Assembly: GCF_034627025.1 (NCBI RefSeq)
Contig: NZ_CP141048.1
Location: 848,501-912,500 of the forward strand
Source of the DNA: Microvirga lotononidis
GTDB lineage: Bacteria > Pseudomonadota > Alphaproteobacteria > Rhizobiales > Beijerinckiaceae
DNA: 64,000 bases
Direction of reading: 5' to 3'
Below, piece after piece: positions 47,161 to 55,373 of this stretch (its first letter is position 1; every line of letters starts with the position of its first letter). Position numbers and translations under genes: made by a program. The notes under the pieces are model-generated. The model was given only the letters and a program-made list of their open reading frames with translations, did not search any database and had not been told where the DNA came from.

Positions 47161-48072
47161 ATGATTCCGATTCGCTCTCTCGCCCTCGCGCTCGCTCTCC
47201 TCGCCGGCGGCTCCGCCGTCGCCCAGGACAAAGGCACTCTTGACCCGAAGCCGCTGCCGCCGCTCGCCAACCCCGACGATCCCAAGCTCGCCGCGAAGGA
47301 ACTCTTCGGGCGGCGTACGACGCCGGCCGATCTGCGCTCCCGCTCCATCGGCGGTTATGCCCGGGGATGCGTGGCGGGCGCTGCCGCGATCCCGATCGAC
47401 GGCGACAACTGGCAGGTCATGCGCCTGTCCCGCAACCGCAACTGGGGGCATCCGCAGATGATCGCATTCCTGCAGCGGTTTGCGACCCGCCTGCCCAGCA
47501 TCAACGGGTGGCCGGGCCTTCTCGTCGGCGACATCTCGCAGCCGCGCGGCGGTCCGATGATCACGGGTCACGCCTCGCATCAGATCGGCCTCGATGCGGA
47601 TATCTGGCTCACGCCCATGCCGAACCGCCGCCTCTCGCGGGCCGAGCGAGAAGAGATGTCGGCCACCAACGTGGTCCGCGACGACCTGCTCGACATCGAT
47701 CCGGCCCGATGGACGCCTCAGCACACCGCGCTCATCCGCGCGGCCGCCCAGGAACGCAGCGTGGCCCGGGTCTTCGTGAACCCGGCGATCAAGAAAGCCC
47801 TCTGTCGAGAGGCGGGGGACGACCGCTCCTGGCTGACGAAGGTTCGGCCCATCTGGGGCCACAACTACCATTTCCATATCCGCCTCGCCTGTCCGGCCGG
47901 CGATGCGGGCTGTGCCGATCAGGATCCGCCGCCGAACGGCGACGGATGCGGCGCGGAGCTCAATGCGTGGTTCACGCCGCAGATGCTGCATCCGAAACCC
48001 GGCAAACCCCGCCCGCCCTTGACCCTGGCGCAATTACCCAACGAGTGCCGCAACGTTCTCGCGGCGCCCTAA
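47161..48072 (+). CDS. mepA: Penicillin-insensitive murein endopeptidase
   Basis: LAS-family zinc metallopeptidase that cuts the D-Ala-mDAP cross-links of peptidoglycan in the periplasm. 303 residues. After the signal peptide (MIPIRSLALALALLAGGSAV), the metal ligands lie in GHASHQIGLDADIW (His and Asp) and the last His in PIWGHNYHFHIRL. Paired cysteines (ARGCVAG, KALCREAG, RLACPAG, AGCADQ) are typical of MepA. All catalytic residues are present. Confidence 0.95.
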   Translation: MIPIRSLALALALLAGGSAVAQDKGTLDPKPLPPLANPDDPKLAAKELFGRRTTPADLRSRSIGGYARGCVAGAAAIPIDGDNWQVMRLSRNRNWGHPQMIAFLQRFATRLPSINGWPGLLVGDISQPRGGPMITGHASHQIGLDADIWLTPMPNRRLSRAEREEMSATNVVRDDLLDIDPARWTPQHTALIRAAAQERSVARVFVNPAIKKALCREAGDDRSWLTKVRPIWGHNYHFHIRLACPAGDAGCADQDPPPNGDGCGAELNAWFTPQMLHPKPGKPRPPLTLAQLPNECRNVLAAP

Positions 48073-48093
48073 AGCATCGGACGCGCGCAGACG

Positions 48094-48119
48094 AAAGGCC
48101 CCGGCCGATGGCCGGGGCC
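48094..48119 (-). terminator. Terminator for the small secreted protein gene
   Basis: GGCCCCGGC / GCCGGGGCC with a 5-base loop. On the minus strand it is followed by TTTCGTCT, a weak T-tract. It lies 33 bases after the stop of the gene at 48152-48415. Confidence 0.55.
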
Positions 48120-48151
48120 CCGAGGCTTCGACGTCGCACAAGCCGACTGGC

Positions 48152-48415
48152 TCACATGCTGTGATGGGTCGAGCGGTGGTGCTTCTTGGTGGTGTGATGC
48201 TTGCTGACGCTGCCCGTGGTCATTCCGAGCTGCTTCTGCTGAAGCAGCATCGAACGCTCGCGGTCTCGCCTCGCCGTGTCCCGGTACGTCGACGGATTTG
48301 TCGTCTGGGATCCGCTTCCGCCCGGAACCGGCGGTGGCGGGTTCTGGGCCATCGCGGTGGCCGCGCCCAGAACGATGGTGGCGATCGTCACAGTGCCCAA
48401 CAGAATACGACGCAT
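48152..48415 (-). CDS. Small secreted hypothetical protein, His/Lys-rich tail
   Basis: 87 residues. The signal peptide (MRRILLGTVTIATIVLGAAT) is cleaved before AQNPPPP; the mature chain has a proline-rich start, an RDTARRDRERSMLLQQKQLG helix and a C-terminal tail with many His and Lys (SKHHTTKKHHRSTHHSM). The His cluster could bind metal ions in the periplasm (inference). No family recognised. Confidence 0.7.
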   Translation of the reverse strand: MRRILLGTVTIATIVLGAATAMAQNPPPPVPGGSGSQTTNPSTYRDTARRDRERSMLLQQKQLGMTTGSVSKHHTTKKHHRSTHHSM

Positions 48416-48584
48416 GGGGATCTCCTTGCGATCAGATGCCCCTGAGGTGATGCTTATTGGTCAACACCCAACGCGAAGTTTACCGGAAGGTTGCGGCCAA
48501 GATGGAAGACGGATCCAGCAGGCCATCGAAAGCCTGCTGTCGGGCCGCTCAGGAGGCGCTGGCAAGCACGGTTTCCAGCAGGCG

Positions 48585-48953
48585 TCAGGGACGCGGCTTC
48601 CTCTGTCCTTCGCGGTAGAACAGCATTCCTCCGTGGTGGAGGACATCGCCGATGAACTCGCCGTCGGCCGTGAACCCGGCATCGTCCCAGTAGTCGATCC
48701 GGGTGCCGCGGATTTCATAGCGTCCCTGATAGGCGCTCCTGCGGGTGCCCCGCGCCTCGTCGTAGCGGCCGTTCGGGAGTAGCTCCTGGCGAATGCGGCC
48801 ATCCTCGGTGACCCACATGCCGAGATAGGGGTGATTTGTCATGCCTGTTGCATCCTTGGATAGGGGTTGATCGGTCCTCGCGGATTGCCCATGCGCACCT
48901 GGTGCGAGCGCCATGGCGACGGCAAAGGCGAGAGCGGGCTCCACGCGCAGCAT
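48585..48953 (-). CDS. Atu4866-type secreted protein
   Basis: 122 residues. The signal peptide (MLRVEPALAFAVAMALAPGA) is followed by a small beta-rich domain: HPYLGMWVTEDGRIRQELLP, GRYDEARGTRRSAYQGRYEI and IDYWDDAGFTADGEFIGDVL. This resembles the Agrobacterium Atu4866 domain, a lipocalin-like fold of unknown function. It starts 15 bases after the SDR stop on the same strand and the pair is divergent from lysR, a recurring LysR-SDR-Atu4866 arrangement. Confidence 0.85.
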   Translation of the reverse strand: MLRVEPALAFAVAMALAPGAHGQSARTDQPLSKDATGMTNHPYLGMWVTEDGRIRQELLPNGRYDEARGTRRSAYQGRYEIRGTRIDYWDDAGFTADGEFIGDVLHHGGMLFYREGQRKPRP

Positions 48954-48968
48954 CGAGGGTTCCCTTCT

Positions 48969-49697
48969 TCAGTGCGGGCTTGCGGTCGGGCGAACGATAA
49001 TTTCGCTCACGTCCACATCGGAGGGTTGTTCGATCGCGTAGCGGACCGCGCGAGCGATCGCATCCGGTTCGATAGCGATCCTGCGGAACTCCCTCATCGC
49101 CTCGCGCGCCGTATCGTCCGAGATGGTCTCCGCCAGTTCGCTCGTGACGACGCCGGGAGAGATCACCGTGACCCGCAGTTGGTCAGTCTCCTGGCGAAGC
49201 CCGTCGGAGATCGCCCAGACGGCATACTTGGTGGCGCAATAGACCGCGGCCGTGGGAGAGACCCGGTGCGCCCCGATGGACGCGATGTTGATCACATGGC
49301 CATCACCTCTGGCTTCCATGATAGGCAGCACGGCCGCGATGCCGTTCAGGACACCCTTGATATTGACGTCCACCATCCGGTCCCATTCCTCCACTTTGAG
49401 GGCCTTGAGCGGGGACAAGGGCATGACGCCCGCATTGTTGACGATCGCATCGATGCGTCCGAACTCCTCAAGGGTTGCCGATACGACCCGGGCGAAGTCG
49501 TCCCGGGAGGTGACGTCGAGCCGATGGGCCCGTGCGACCCCGTGGGATGCCTCGATGCGGCCGACGAGAGCATGCAGACGGTCCGTCCGGCGCGCGCCCA
49601 GGATGATCGCGTGACCGGCCTTCGAAAGCTCCAGGGCTGTCGCCTCGCCGATCCCGCTGGAGGCACCGGTAATCAGAACAACTTTCCTCTCGGACAT
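48969..49697 (-). CDS. Short-chain dehydrogenase/reductase (classical)
   Basis: 242 residues. TGASSGIG is at 9-16, NNAGVMPLSP is the structural motif, and the active site is Ser in NIASIGAHRVS with YCATKYAVW. The C-terminal VDVSEIIVRPTASPH is typical of YdfG-like SDRs, which are often specific for small hydroxy acids or aldehydes. It is transcribed away from lysR and coupled to the Atu4866-type gene, so it is the likely LysR target. Confidence 0.92.
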   Translation of the reverse strand: MSERKVVLITGASSGIGEATALELSKAGHAIILGARRTDRLHALVGRIEASHGVARAHRLDVTSRDDFARVVSATLEEFGRIDAIVNNAGVMPLSPLKALKVEEWDRMVDVNIKGVLNGIAAVLPIMEARGDGHVINIASIGAHRVSPTAAVYCATKYAVWAISDGLRQETDQLRVTVISPGVVTSELAETISDDTAREAMREFRRIAIEPDAIARAVRYAIEQPSDVDVSEIIVRPTASPH

Positions 49698-49730
49698 GGC
49701 TTCTTCCTTTCGTCCAATCCATGCCCGGAC

Positions 49731-49747
49731 CCGTCATTGCGTGACGG
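49731..49747. promoter_or_regulatory. Small inverted repeat in the SDR-lysR divergent region
   Basis: CCGTCA, TTGCG, TGACGG. It lies between the two divergent start codons and could be part of a LysR control site, but the symmetry is short. Confidence 0.3.
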
Positions 49748-49833
49748 TACCGAGCCGATGAGCGAAAGATAATTCGTCCTATCGACCTGATCGACTTGCC
49801 AATCATGAATAGGTTGGTCAGTATTTGTCACCA

Positions 49834-50727
49834 ATGAGCCCAGACCTTTCCGGCATCGCCGTCTTCGTGACCGTCGCGGACGCACGCAGCTTCCGCGCAG
49901 CCAGCGAACGCCTGGGCGTGACCCGTTCTGCCATCAGCCAGGCCATTCGACGGCTCGAGGAGCGGATGGGTGTGGCCCTGGTTCAGCGGACCACCCGAAG
50001 CGTCCGCCTGACGGAAGCAGGAGAGCGGCTCTACCAATCCGTGCGCCCGGCTCTCGACGATCTCGCCGCCGCGATGGAGGCCGTGGGCGAGATGCGCGAG
50101 CAGCCCAGCGGCATGGTGCGCCTGACGGTTTCCTCGATCGCCGAGAGGTTCCTGAGCGGATCGCTTCTCGCCGGGTTCCTCGAAGCCTATCCCGACATCC
50201 GTCTCGATATTACCGTGACGGACGAGGAGTTCGACATCGTGTCCGAGGGCTTCGATGCAGGCGTGCGGCTCGGCGAGGTCATCGAGCAGGACATGATCGC
50301 GATTCCGGTCTCGGACGAGCAGCGCCAATTGGTGACGGCGTCTCCCGCGTATCTGGCCCGGCATGGCGCTCCCGCCCATCCCCGCGACCTGCCCAAGCAT
50401 CGTTGCATCGGCTGGCGGCCCAGCCCGCAGGTCGCTCCCTACCGATGGGAGTTCACCGAAGACGGGCGCGACTTCACCGTCGACGTGAACCCTCGCGTGA
50501 CCACCAACGACATGAGGGTGATGCTCCAACTGGCCTGCGCGGGAGCGGGCCTGACTTTCGGCATGGAGGAGACCTTCCGCCCCTATCTTGCCCGCGCCGA
50601 ACTCGTGCCGCTTCTCGAAGAGTTCTGCCCGCCGTTCCCCGGCTTCTATCTCTATTACCCGAGCCGCAGGAACGTCCCCCTCAGACTGCGTGCCCTGATC
50701 GATTACCTGCGCAAGAGCCGACGTTGA
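49834..50727 (+). CDS. LysR family transcriptional regulator
   Basis: 297 residues from ATG 49834 (a TTG at 49825 is an alternative). The helix-turn-helix region is ARSFRAASERLGVTRSAISQ and AIRRLEERMGVALVQRTTRS; the effector domain contains GMVRLTVSSIAERFLSGSLL. This is the CrgA/YafC-like LysR subgroup that commonly controls a divergent SDR or oxidoreductase, here the SDR-Atu4866 pair. Confidence 0.93.
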   Translation: MSPDLSGIAVFVTVADARSFRAASERLGVTRSAISQAIRRLEERMGVALVQRTTRSVRLTEAGERLYQSVRPALDDLAAAMEAVGEMREQPSGMVRLTVSSIAERFLSGSLLAGFLEAYPDIRLDITVTDEEFDIVSEGFDAGVRLGEVIEQDMIAIPVSDEQRQLVTASPAYLARHGAPAHPRDLPKHRCIGWRPSPQVAPYRWEFTEDGRDFTVDVNPRVTTNDMRVMLQLACAGAGLTFGMEETFRPYLARAELVPLLEEFCPPFPGFYLYYPSRRNVPLRLRALIDYLRKSRR

Positions 50728-51023
50728 CCCCGCGCTTCATACCGGCTCGAAGCATGAGGTCGAACGGATGCACGCGGCCGGTTTCTTTGCATCGGCCGGC
50801 TTAGAACCGCCAGACGGTCGTGCGGATGTTCGAGATTCCCGGTCGACGCTTTGCAGGATGGAAACGCGATGACAGATTGCGCCATTCGTTGGGTATGAAG
50901 ATGAGAGACGAGAAACGAGCCAAGACTCTCCTCATGAAATCTCGTAGGCTCGCCCTGGGCGATGGCCCGCTCCCTCCTGGTACTCCAGCCGAAGCAATGA
51001 TCCAAACACAAGGGTGATCGACG
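50728..51023. other. Gap between lysR and the aldolase gene
   Basis: About 300 bases. A CGGCCG...CGGCCG hairpin-forming segment lies near 50772-50800. A short plus-strand frame is open at 50820-51017 but has no recognisable motif. I see no gene. Confidence 0.5.
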
Positions 51024-51821
51024 ATGGACATTCAGCGCAACGCCTTCAAAGCTGCCCTCAAGGCGGGACAGCCGCAGATCGGCCTCTGGAGCAGCCTCTG
51101 CAGCAACATCGTCGCGGAAATCATTGCTCACAGCGGGTATGACTGGATTCTGCTCGACATGGAACATTCGCCCAACGAAGTTCCAGGGATTCTGAGCCAG
51201 CTCCAGGCTCTCACGGGCGGGACGGCCACTCCCATCGTGCGTCCGGCCTGGAATGATCCTGTCCTCATCAAGCGTCTCCTGGACATCGGGGCGCCGGCGG
51301 TTCTGATCCCATTCGTTCAAAACGCCCGGGAAGCAGAACTGGCCGTGGCCGCCTGCCGCTATCCTCCGGCAGGCATTCGCGGCATTACGTCGGTCGGCCG
51401 GCCCAGCGGCTACGGACGCTTGCCCGCCTACCTCAAGCAGGCCGACCGGGAGACCTGCGTCCTCGTGCAGATCGAGACCGCAGCGGCTCTTGCTGAACTG
51501 GAGGCAATCGCGCGTGTCGACGGTGTCGATGGCGTGTTCATCGGCCCCGCGGATCTGTCCGCATCCTTGGGCCATATCGGAAACCCGCAGCACCCGGAGG
51601 TCCAGGCCGCCATTCAAGATGCCGTGCGGCGGCTTCAGGCTGTTGGAAAGCCTGCCGGCATCCTTGCCCCACGGGAGACGGATGCCCGCCGCTACATCGA
51701 ATGGGGCTATGGCTTCATTGCCGTCGGGTCGGATCTCGGGCTTCTGGTCAAAGGTGCCGACGAACTGGCACAGAGCTTCAAATCGAACGCCTCGGCGAAC
51801 ACGCCGCCAAACGGGCGATGA
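51024..51821 (+). CDS. HpcH/HpaI-type aldolase (4-hydroxy-2-oxoheptanedioate aldolase-like)
   Basis: 265 residues. Class II pyruvate-type aldolase with a TIM barrel. WILLDMEHSPNE carries the metal-side residues, TPIVRPAWNDP the substrate arginine, LVQIETAAALAELEAI the metal-binding Glu and VFIGPADLSASLG the Asp. These enzymes cleave 2-oxo-hydroxy acids to pyruvate and an aldehyde. The natural substrate is unknown, and no aromatic-degradation genes are beside it. Confidence 0.9.
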   Translation: MDIQRNAFKAALKAGQPQIGLWSSLCSNIVAEIIAHSGYDWILLDMEHSPNEVPGILSQLQALTGGTATPIVRPAWNDPVLIKRLLDIGAPAVLIPFVQNAREAELAVAACRYPPAGIRGITSVGRPSGYGRLPAYLKQADRETCVLVQIETAAALAELEAIARVDGVDGVFIGPADLSASLGHIGNPQHPEVQAAIQDAVRRLQAVGKPAGILAPRETDARRYIEWGYGFIAVGSDLGLLVKGADELAQSFKSNASANTPPNGR

Positions 51822-52030
51822 AGGCTCGAGGGACTCCGGCGATGAGCCGGCCCTGAGCCTTCGTCGGCAAGGTACGGCGCGTACTCTCGTATTCCGTTCA
51901 TCGTGCTGCCTTCGCAGCACGCTTTCACACAAGAACGGAATTGCTGCATATTTCTGCGCGGGAAAGCTCCACGAGGGTTTTCGCTTCGCGATACGAGCCG
52001 CTCGTTGTGGTTCGCGCAGGAGAAGGCACC

Positions 52031-52834
52031 ATGTCCTCCATAACCTCAGGCTTGGCCCAACAATACAGCGACAGCCAAAAGCTGGCGGCACGGGCGCGCA
52101 TCAATTCCAGGTACACAATCGCCGAGATCGGCTGGTTTCCTTGGGTTGCGAGACATTTGCCTTTGAATTCCGGCAATCATGTCCTGGACGCAGGCTGCGG
52201 CCCGGGTTGGTTCTGGGCGGCAACGGCAAGCACGCTGCCTGAAAAGCTCAATCTGACCCTTTCCGATCTCTCACCTGGAATGACCCAGGAGGCTGTCGAA
52301 CGTTGCGGGCCGTTGCCGTTCGGATCGGTTCGGGGCGAGCAGGCCGACGCCTCCGCCCTGCCCTTCGAGGACAACGCCTTCGACGCGGTGATCGCCATGC
52401 ACATGCTCTATCATCTTCCGGACCCGGCCAAGGGCATCGCGGAGATGCATCGCGTTCTGAAGCCCGGCGGCTTCCTCGCGGTCACGACCAATGGCACCGA
52501 CAACATGCGCAGGATGTACGAATTGACCACGATCTTCGGCAGTCAACCCTGCGATCCCGCGGCCGTCGCTTTCGGCTTCGACAAAACCGAAAGGTTAATG
52601 CAGGCACAGTTCGGGAACGTCACCGTGGCACGACATCCGGCGAGACTTCGGATCACGGATCCGGAAGATGTTTTCCTGGCTCTCACGTCCTATCCGCCCG
52701 GAGATCGAGCCGGTGAGACTCAGCTCCTCGAATTCCGCGCAGCCATTGCCGCTGCATTCGAGGAGGGGCATGGCGTGATGGAGGTCGAGAAGCAGACCGG
52801 GCTGTTTGTCAGCCGCAAGACGGATGCAGGATAG
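52031..52834 (+). CDS. Class I SAM-dependent methyltransferase
   Basis: 267 residues. Motif I is VLDAGCGPGWFW, with the acidic LTLSDLSPGM, then ADASALPFEDNAFDAVIAMH and the UbiE-like VLKPGGFLAVTTNGT. Substrate unknown; it resembles the Methyltransf_11 (UbiE/COQ5-like) group. The ATG at 52031 has AGGAGAAGG upstream, while a longer in-frame reading adds 30 unconserved residues. It is 210 bases downstream of the aldolase and functional linkage is doubtful. Confidence 0.87.
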   Translation: MSSITSGLAQQYSDSQKLAARARINSRYTIAEIGWFPWVARHLPLNSGNHVLDAGCGPGWFWAATASTLPEKLNLTLSDLSPGMTQEAVERCGPLPFGSVRGEQADASALPFEDNAFDAVIAMHMLYHLPDPAKGIAEMHRVLKPGGFLAVTTNGTDNMRRMYELTTIFGSQPCDPAAVAFGFDKTERLMQAQFGNVTVARHPARLRITDPEDVFLALTSYPPGDRAGETQLLEFRAAIAAAFEEGHGVMEVEKQTGLFVSRKTDAG

Positions 52835-53196
52835 ACTCTCGAAAGAATGCCCGCTGTCGAACCATTGCTGTTGGCGGAACGGGCCGATGCCATATGGAGG
52901 GCACTTGGGAGCGCCGAATTTGCCGCCGCCCTGGACGTCTTGAGAGCACTCGTCGGAGAGCTGCGCTTGCTGGTTCGGAGAAGCGCGTCCTTGCTTCGGC
53001 AGACGTGATGATCCCCTGAGACGCGCTGTATGCGTCCGGGTCGATGGTGTCTGGGACGATCCTGGGAGCTGGAACTGTCACGGAAGAGCGATCACCTCCC
53101 TCATTAATCATTTGTAGCGTTCCCCCGGCTTGCGGCAAGCCCCTCGCCATGCCCCATAAACGCTCCCCTCGTTTCGAACCTGAGGGAGCCGTGAAG
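52835..53196. other. Gap before the glycosyltransferase gene
   Basis: About 360 bases. A plus-strand frame of 53 codons (52847-53008, beginning MPAVEPLLLAERADAIWRAL) is open but without a clear ribosome site or known family. I give it little weight as a gene. Nothing else stands out. Confidence 0.4.
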
Positions 53197-54438
53197 ATGC
53201 GTGTGCTGTTGTCGACCTATGGATCACGCGGAGACGTCCAGCCGATGGCGGGGCTTGGCCTTGCTTTGCAGAAGCTCGGTGCGGAGGCACTGATCAGCGC
53301 TCCGTCCGATGCGGAATTCGTGGCGTTGCTGGACCGAGCCGGCCTGCCGCTGGCGCCAGCCTTCATGCCCGTGCGCCAATGGATCGCGACGGCGAGACAA
53401 TTAGGCTTGAGCCTGCCGCAGCTCGCAGCCAGGATGGTTCCGGCCCAATTCGATGCGATTGCCGCAGCGGCCGAAGGCTGCGATGCCATCGTCGCAACGG
53501 GCCTGTTCCCGTCCGTGGCGGCCGCTCAGGCCGTAGCCGAGAAGCTGGGCATCGATTTTATCTGCGCGGTCTTTTACCCGATCGCCCTGCCTTCACCTCA
53601 CCACCCGCCGATGGAATACCCAGGCTGGCCGCATCCGCCGGAAATGACCGATAACCGGGCGCTGTGGGCGTTCAACGCCCAGGCGAAAGACGCACTCTTC
53701 GGCGCGGCGGTGAACACCCACCGCGCCTCGGTCGGCCTGCCGACACACGCGAATATTCGCGACCACGTCTTCACGCTCCGACCGTGGCTGGCATCGGACC
53801 CGGTCCTCAGTCCCTGGCAGCCGACCGAGATGACCGACGCTGTACAGACCGGCGCCTGGATCCTGCCGGACGCGCGCCCGCTCCCGGCCGATCTGGAGAC
53901 CTTCCTCGATGCCGGCGCTCCCCCGGTTTATGTGGGATTCGGCAGCATGACCATGCATGCTTCGGGCGACTCCGCCCGCACCGCCATCGAGGCGGTCCGC
54001 GCACAGGGCCGCCGCGTGATCGTCGCTCAGGGCTGGGCCAATCTCATGCCGATCGACGACCGGAACGACTGCTTCGCCGTCGGCGACGTCAACCAGCAGG
54101 CCCTGTTCACCCGGGTCGCGGCCGTCGTGCATCATGGCGGAGCCGGCACGACCACTGCGGCCGCATGCGCCGGCGCACCCCAGGTGATTGTGCCCCAGTG
54201 CGCCGACCAGCCCTACTGGGCCCGCCGGGTCACCGAATTGGGCATCGGTGCGGCGCATGACGGCCCGGTGCCGAGAGCCGAGTCGCTTCCGATCCCGCTG
54301 CAGATAGCGCTGGTCCCGGGCACCCGTGAGCGAGCGGCCGCCATCGCCAAGACGATCCGTCGCGACGGAGCGGCGGTGGCTGCCGAACGGCTCGTTGCTG
54401 CGATTCAGGGAAAGGCGAGCGGCGTCAGGCGGCCCTGA
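53197..54438 (+). CDS. UDP-glycosyltransferase-like (GT1) protein
   Basis: 413 residues. The N-terminal acceptor domain opens with MRVLLSTYGSRGDVQPMAGL, the usual start of GT28/GT1 enzymes of antibiotic and sterol glycosylation type. The C-terminal nucleotide-sugar domain has VYVGFGSMT, VVHHGGAGTTTAAACAGAPQ (the HGGxGT motif) and VIVPQCADQPYWARRV. The sugar donor and acceptor are unknown. Upstream in-frame extension to 53044 is not conserved; GAGGGAGCC precedes ATG 53197. Confidence 0.92.
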   Translation: MRVLLSTYGSRGDVQPMAGLGLALQKLGAEALISAPSDAEFVALLDRAGLPLAPAFMPVRQWIATARQLGLSLPQLAARMVPAQFDAIAAAAEGCDAIVATGLFPSVAAAQAVAEKLGIDFICAVFYPIALPSPHHPPMEYPGWPHPPEMTDNRALWAFNAQAKDALFGAAVNTHRASVGLPTHANIRDHVFTLRPWLASDPVLSPWQPTEMTDAVQTGAWILPDARPLPADLETFLDAGAPPVYVGFGSMTMHASGDSARTAIEAVRAQGRRVIVAQGWANLMPIDDRNDCFAVGDVNQQALFTRVAAVVHHGGAGTTTAAACAGAPQVIVPQCADQPYWARRVTELGIGAAHDGPVPRAESLPIPLQIALVPGTRERAAAIAKTIRRDGAAVAAERLVAAIQGKASGVRRP

Positions 54439-54560
54439 CACGACCATGTCGAAGCGCGCGGGGACAGCCGGGACAGAAGCGGTTCCGATCCTGCCTCGGG
54501 TCAGGCATCCGCGGCATGCCCAGACGATCTCGCCGCATCGAAACCTGTCCGAAAGTGCAG

Positions 54561-54589
54561 TTTCCTTTAAGCTGCGCCTTTGCAATACT
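54561..54589 (+). promoter_or_regulatory. Candidate promoter of the small gene at 54672
   Basis: TTTCCT (54561-54566), 17 bases, AATACT (54584-54589). A perfect palindrome starts 10 bases after the -10 box. Confidence 0.35.
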
Positions 54590-54598
54590 TGCGCATGT

Positions 54599-54627
54599 GG
54601 AACATCTGCCTTCAAGGCAGATGTTCC
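54599..54627. promoter_or_regulatory. Perfect 14-1-14 palindrome, candidate operator or RNA hairpin
   Basis: The left arm GGAACATCTGCCTT and the right arm AAGGCAGATGTTCC are exact reverse complements separated by one C. It is the longest perfect palindrome I found in the window. It lies between a possible promoter and the gene at 54672, about where a repressor would block, or would form a hairpin in the leader. There is no T-tract. Confidence 0.6.
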
Positions 54628-54671
54628 CGCCAAAATGACCGGGGGACAACCTTCGGCATATGGGGGATTTC

Positions 54672-54956
54672 ATGAAGAACGTGGCCAACGCGCCCGAGAT
54701 CACGGATCCGTATGCGGCGCTCGAGAAAATTCTGAAGGTCATCGGCAGAACGTGGCTGAGCGAGGAATGGCGCCTTGAGGACATTCGCCTCCTCGCTCAG
54801 GAAGCCATTGGATCTCGCGGAAAGGTGGCGACCCGCGGGAAGAGAGCGAGCGGGAAAGGCGCCGCAGGCGTTGCAACCCCTCTCACGCCGCAACTTCATT
54901 TCAACCCGGATCTTCCGCTCACGCCCGCCAAGCGGAGCGAGCGCCGCCCTTCCTAG
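54672..54956 (+). CDS. Hypothetical small protein
   Basis: 94 residues from ATG 54672, which has GGGGGA upstream; an ATG at 54660 is less well placed. The N-terminal half looks helical (YAALEKILKVIGRTWLSEEW and RLEDIRLLAQEAIGSR), the C-terminal half is basic and low in complexity (GKVATRGKRASGKGAAGVAT). No membrane segment or known family. The preceding palindrome suggests specific control. Confidence 0.6.
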   Translation: MKNVANAPEITDPYAALEKILKVIGRTWLSEEWRLEDIRLLAQEAIGSRGKVATRGKRASGKGAAGVATPLTPQLHFNPDLPLTPAKRSERRPS

Positions 54957-55373
54957 CGCATCCTGCGAACCCGAAAGGCCGCAGCCGCAACGTGGCTCCG
55001 GCTTTCCGCCAACAACGGTGCACTGGGCGGACCAACGCTCGCACCCTGAGCCCGCGGACAGGCGACGTGCGGCATGTTGTCGATTGGGCCGGATCCCAAG
55101 CCGGATCCCCTTTTAATCCTATTGCAAATCGTTTAGACGCTCCGACGCGAAAGCTCGCGAGTTCAATTCAAGTAAAAGTGCTTGCCGGATACTGAATCCG
55201 CCAGAGACTTTCGTTTCATTGTAACAATAGGTTTGGAAGCGCGGCAAAGCTGCAAGATTAAGCTTTTCGAAAGCGGCGGGTTTTACTCTCTCGTCGCAAA
55301 GCTGACTGCTGTTTGCGGGCGACGGCTCGCACGAACCTTCGCGGTATCAACATAACTATTCGATTGAAGAACC
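54957..55373. other. Gap upstream of the RTX protease
   Basis: About 415 bases, AT-richer toward the right. I see no gene and no clear promoter match; an A-rich stretch with GTTTAGAC and TTGTAACAAT-like sequences lies around 55130-55230. It probably holds the protease control region. Confidence 0.5.

Noticed and set aside
52847..53008. A 53-residue plus-strand frame
   Set aside because: No clear ribosome site and no recognisable family; short open frames of this length are expected by chance at this GC content.
51024..54438. Idea that the aldolase, methyltransferase and glycosyltransferase form a natural-product gene cluster
   Set aside because: They are separated by gaps of 210 and 360 bases, no carrier, ligase or sugar-making gene is present, and no overlap or shared promoter is seen.
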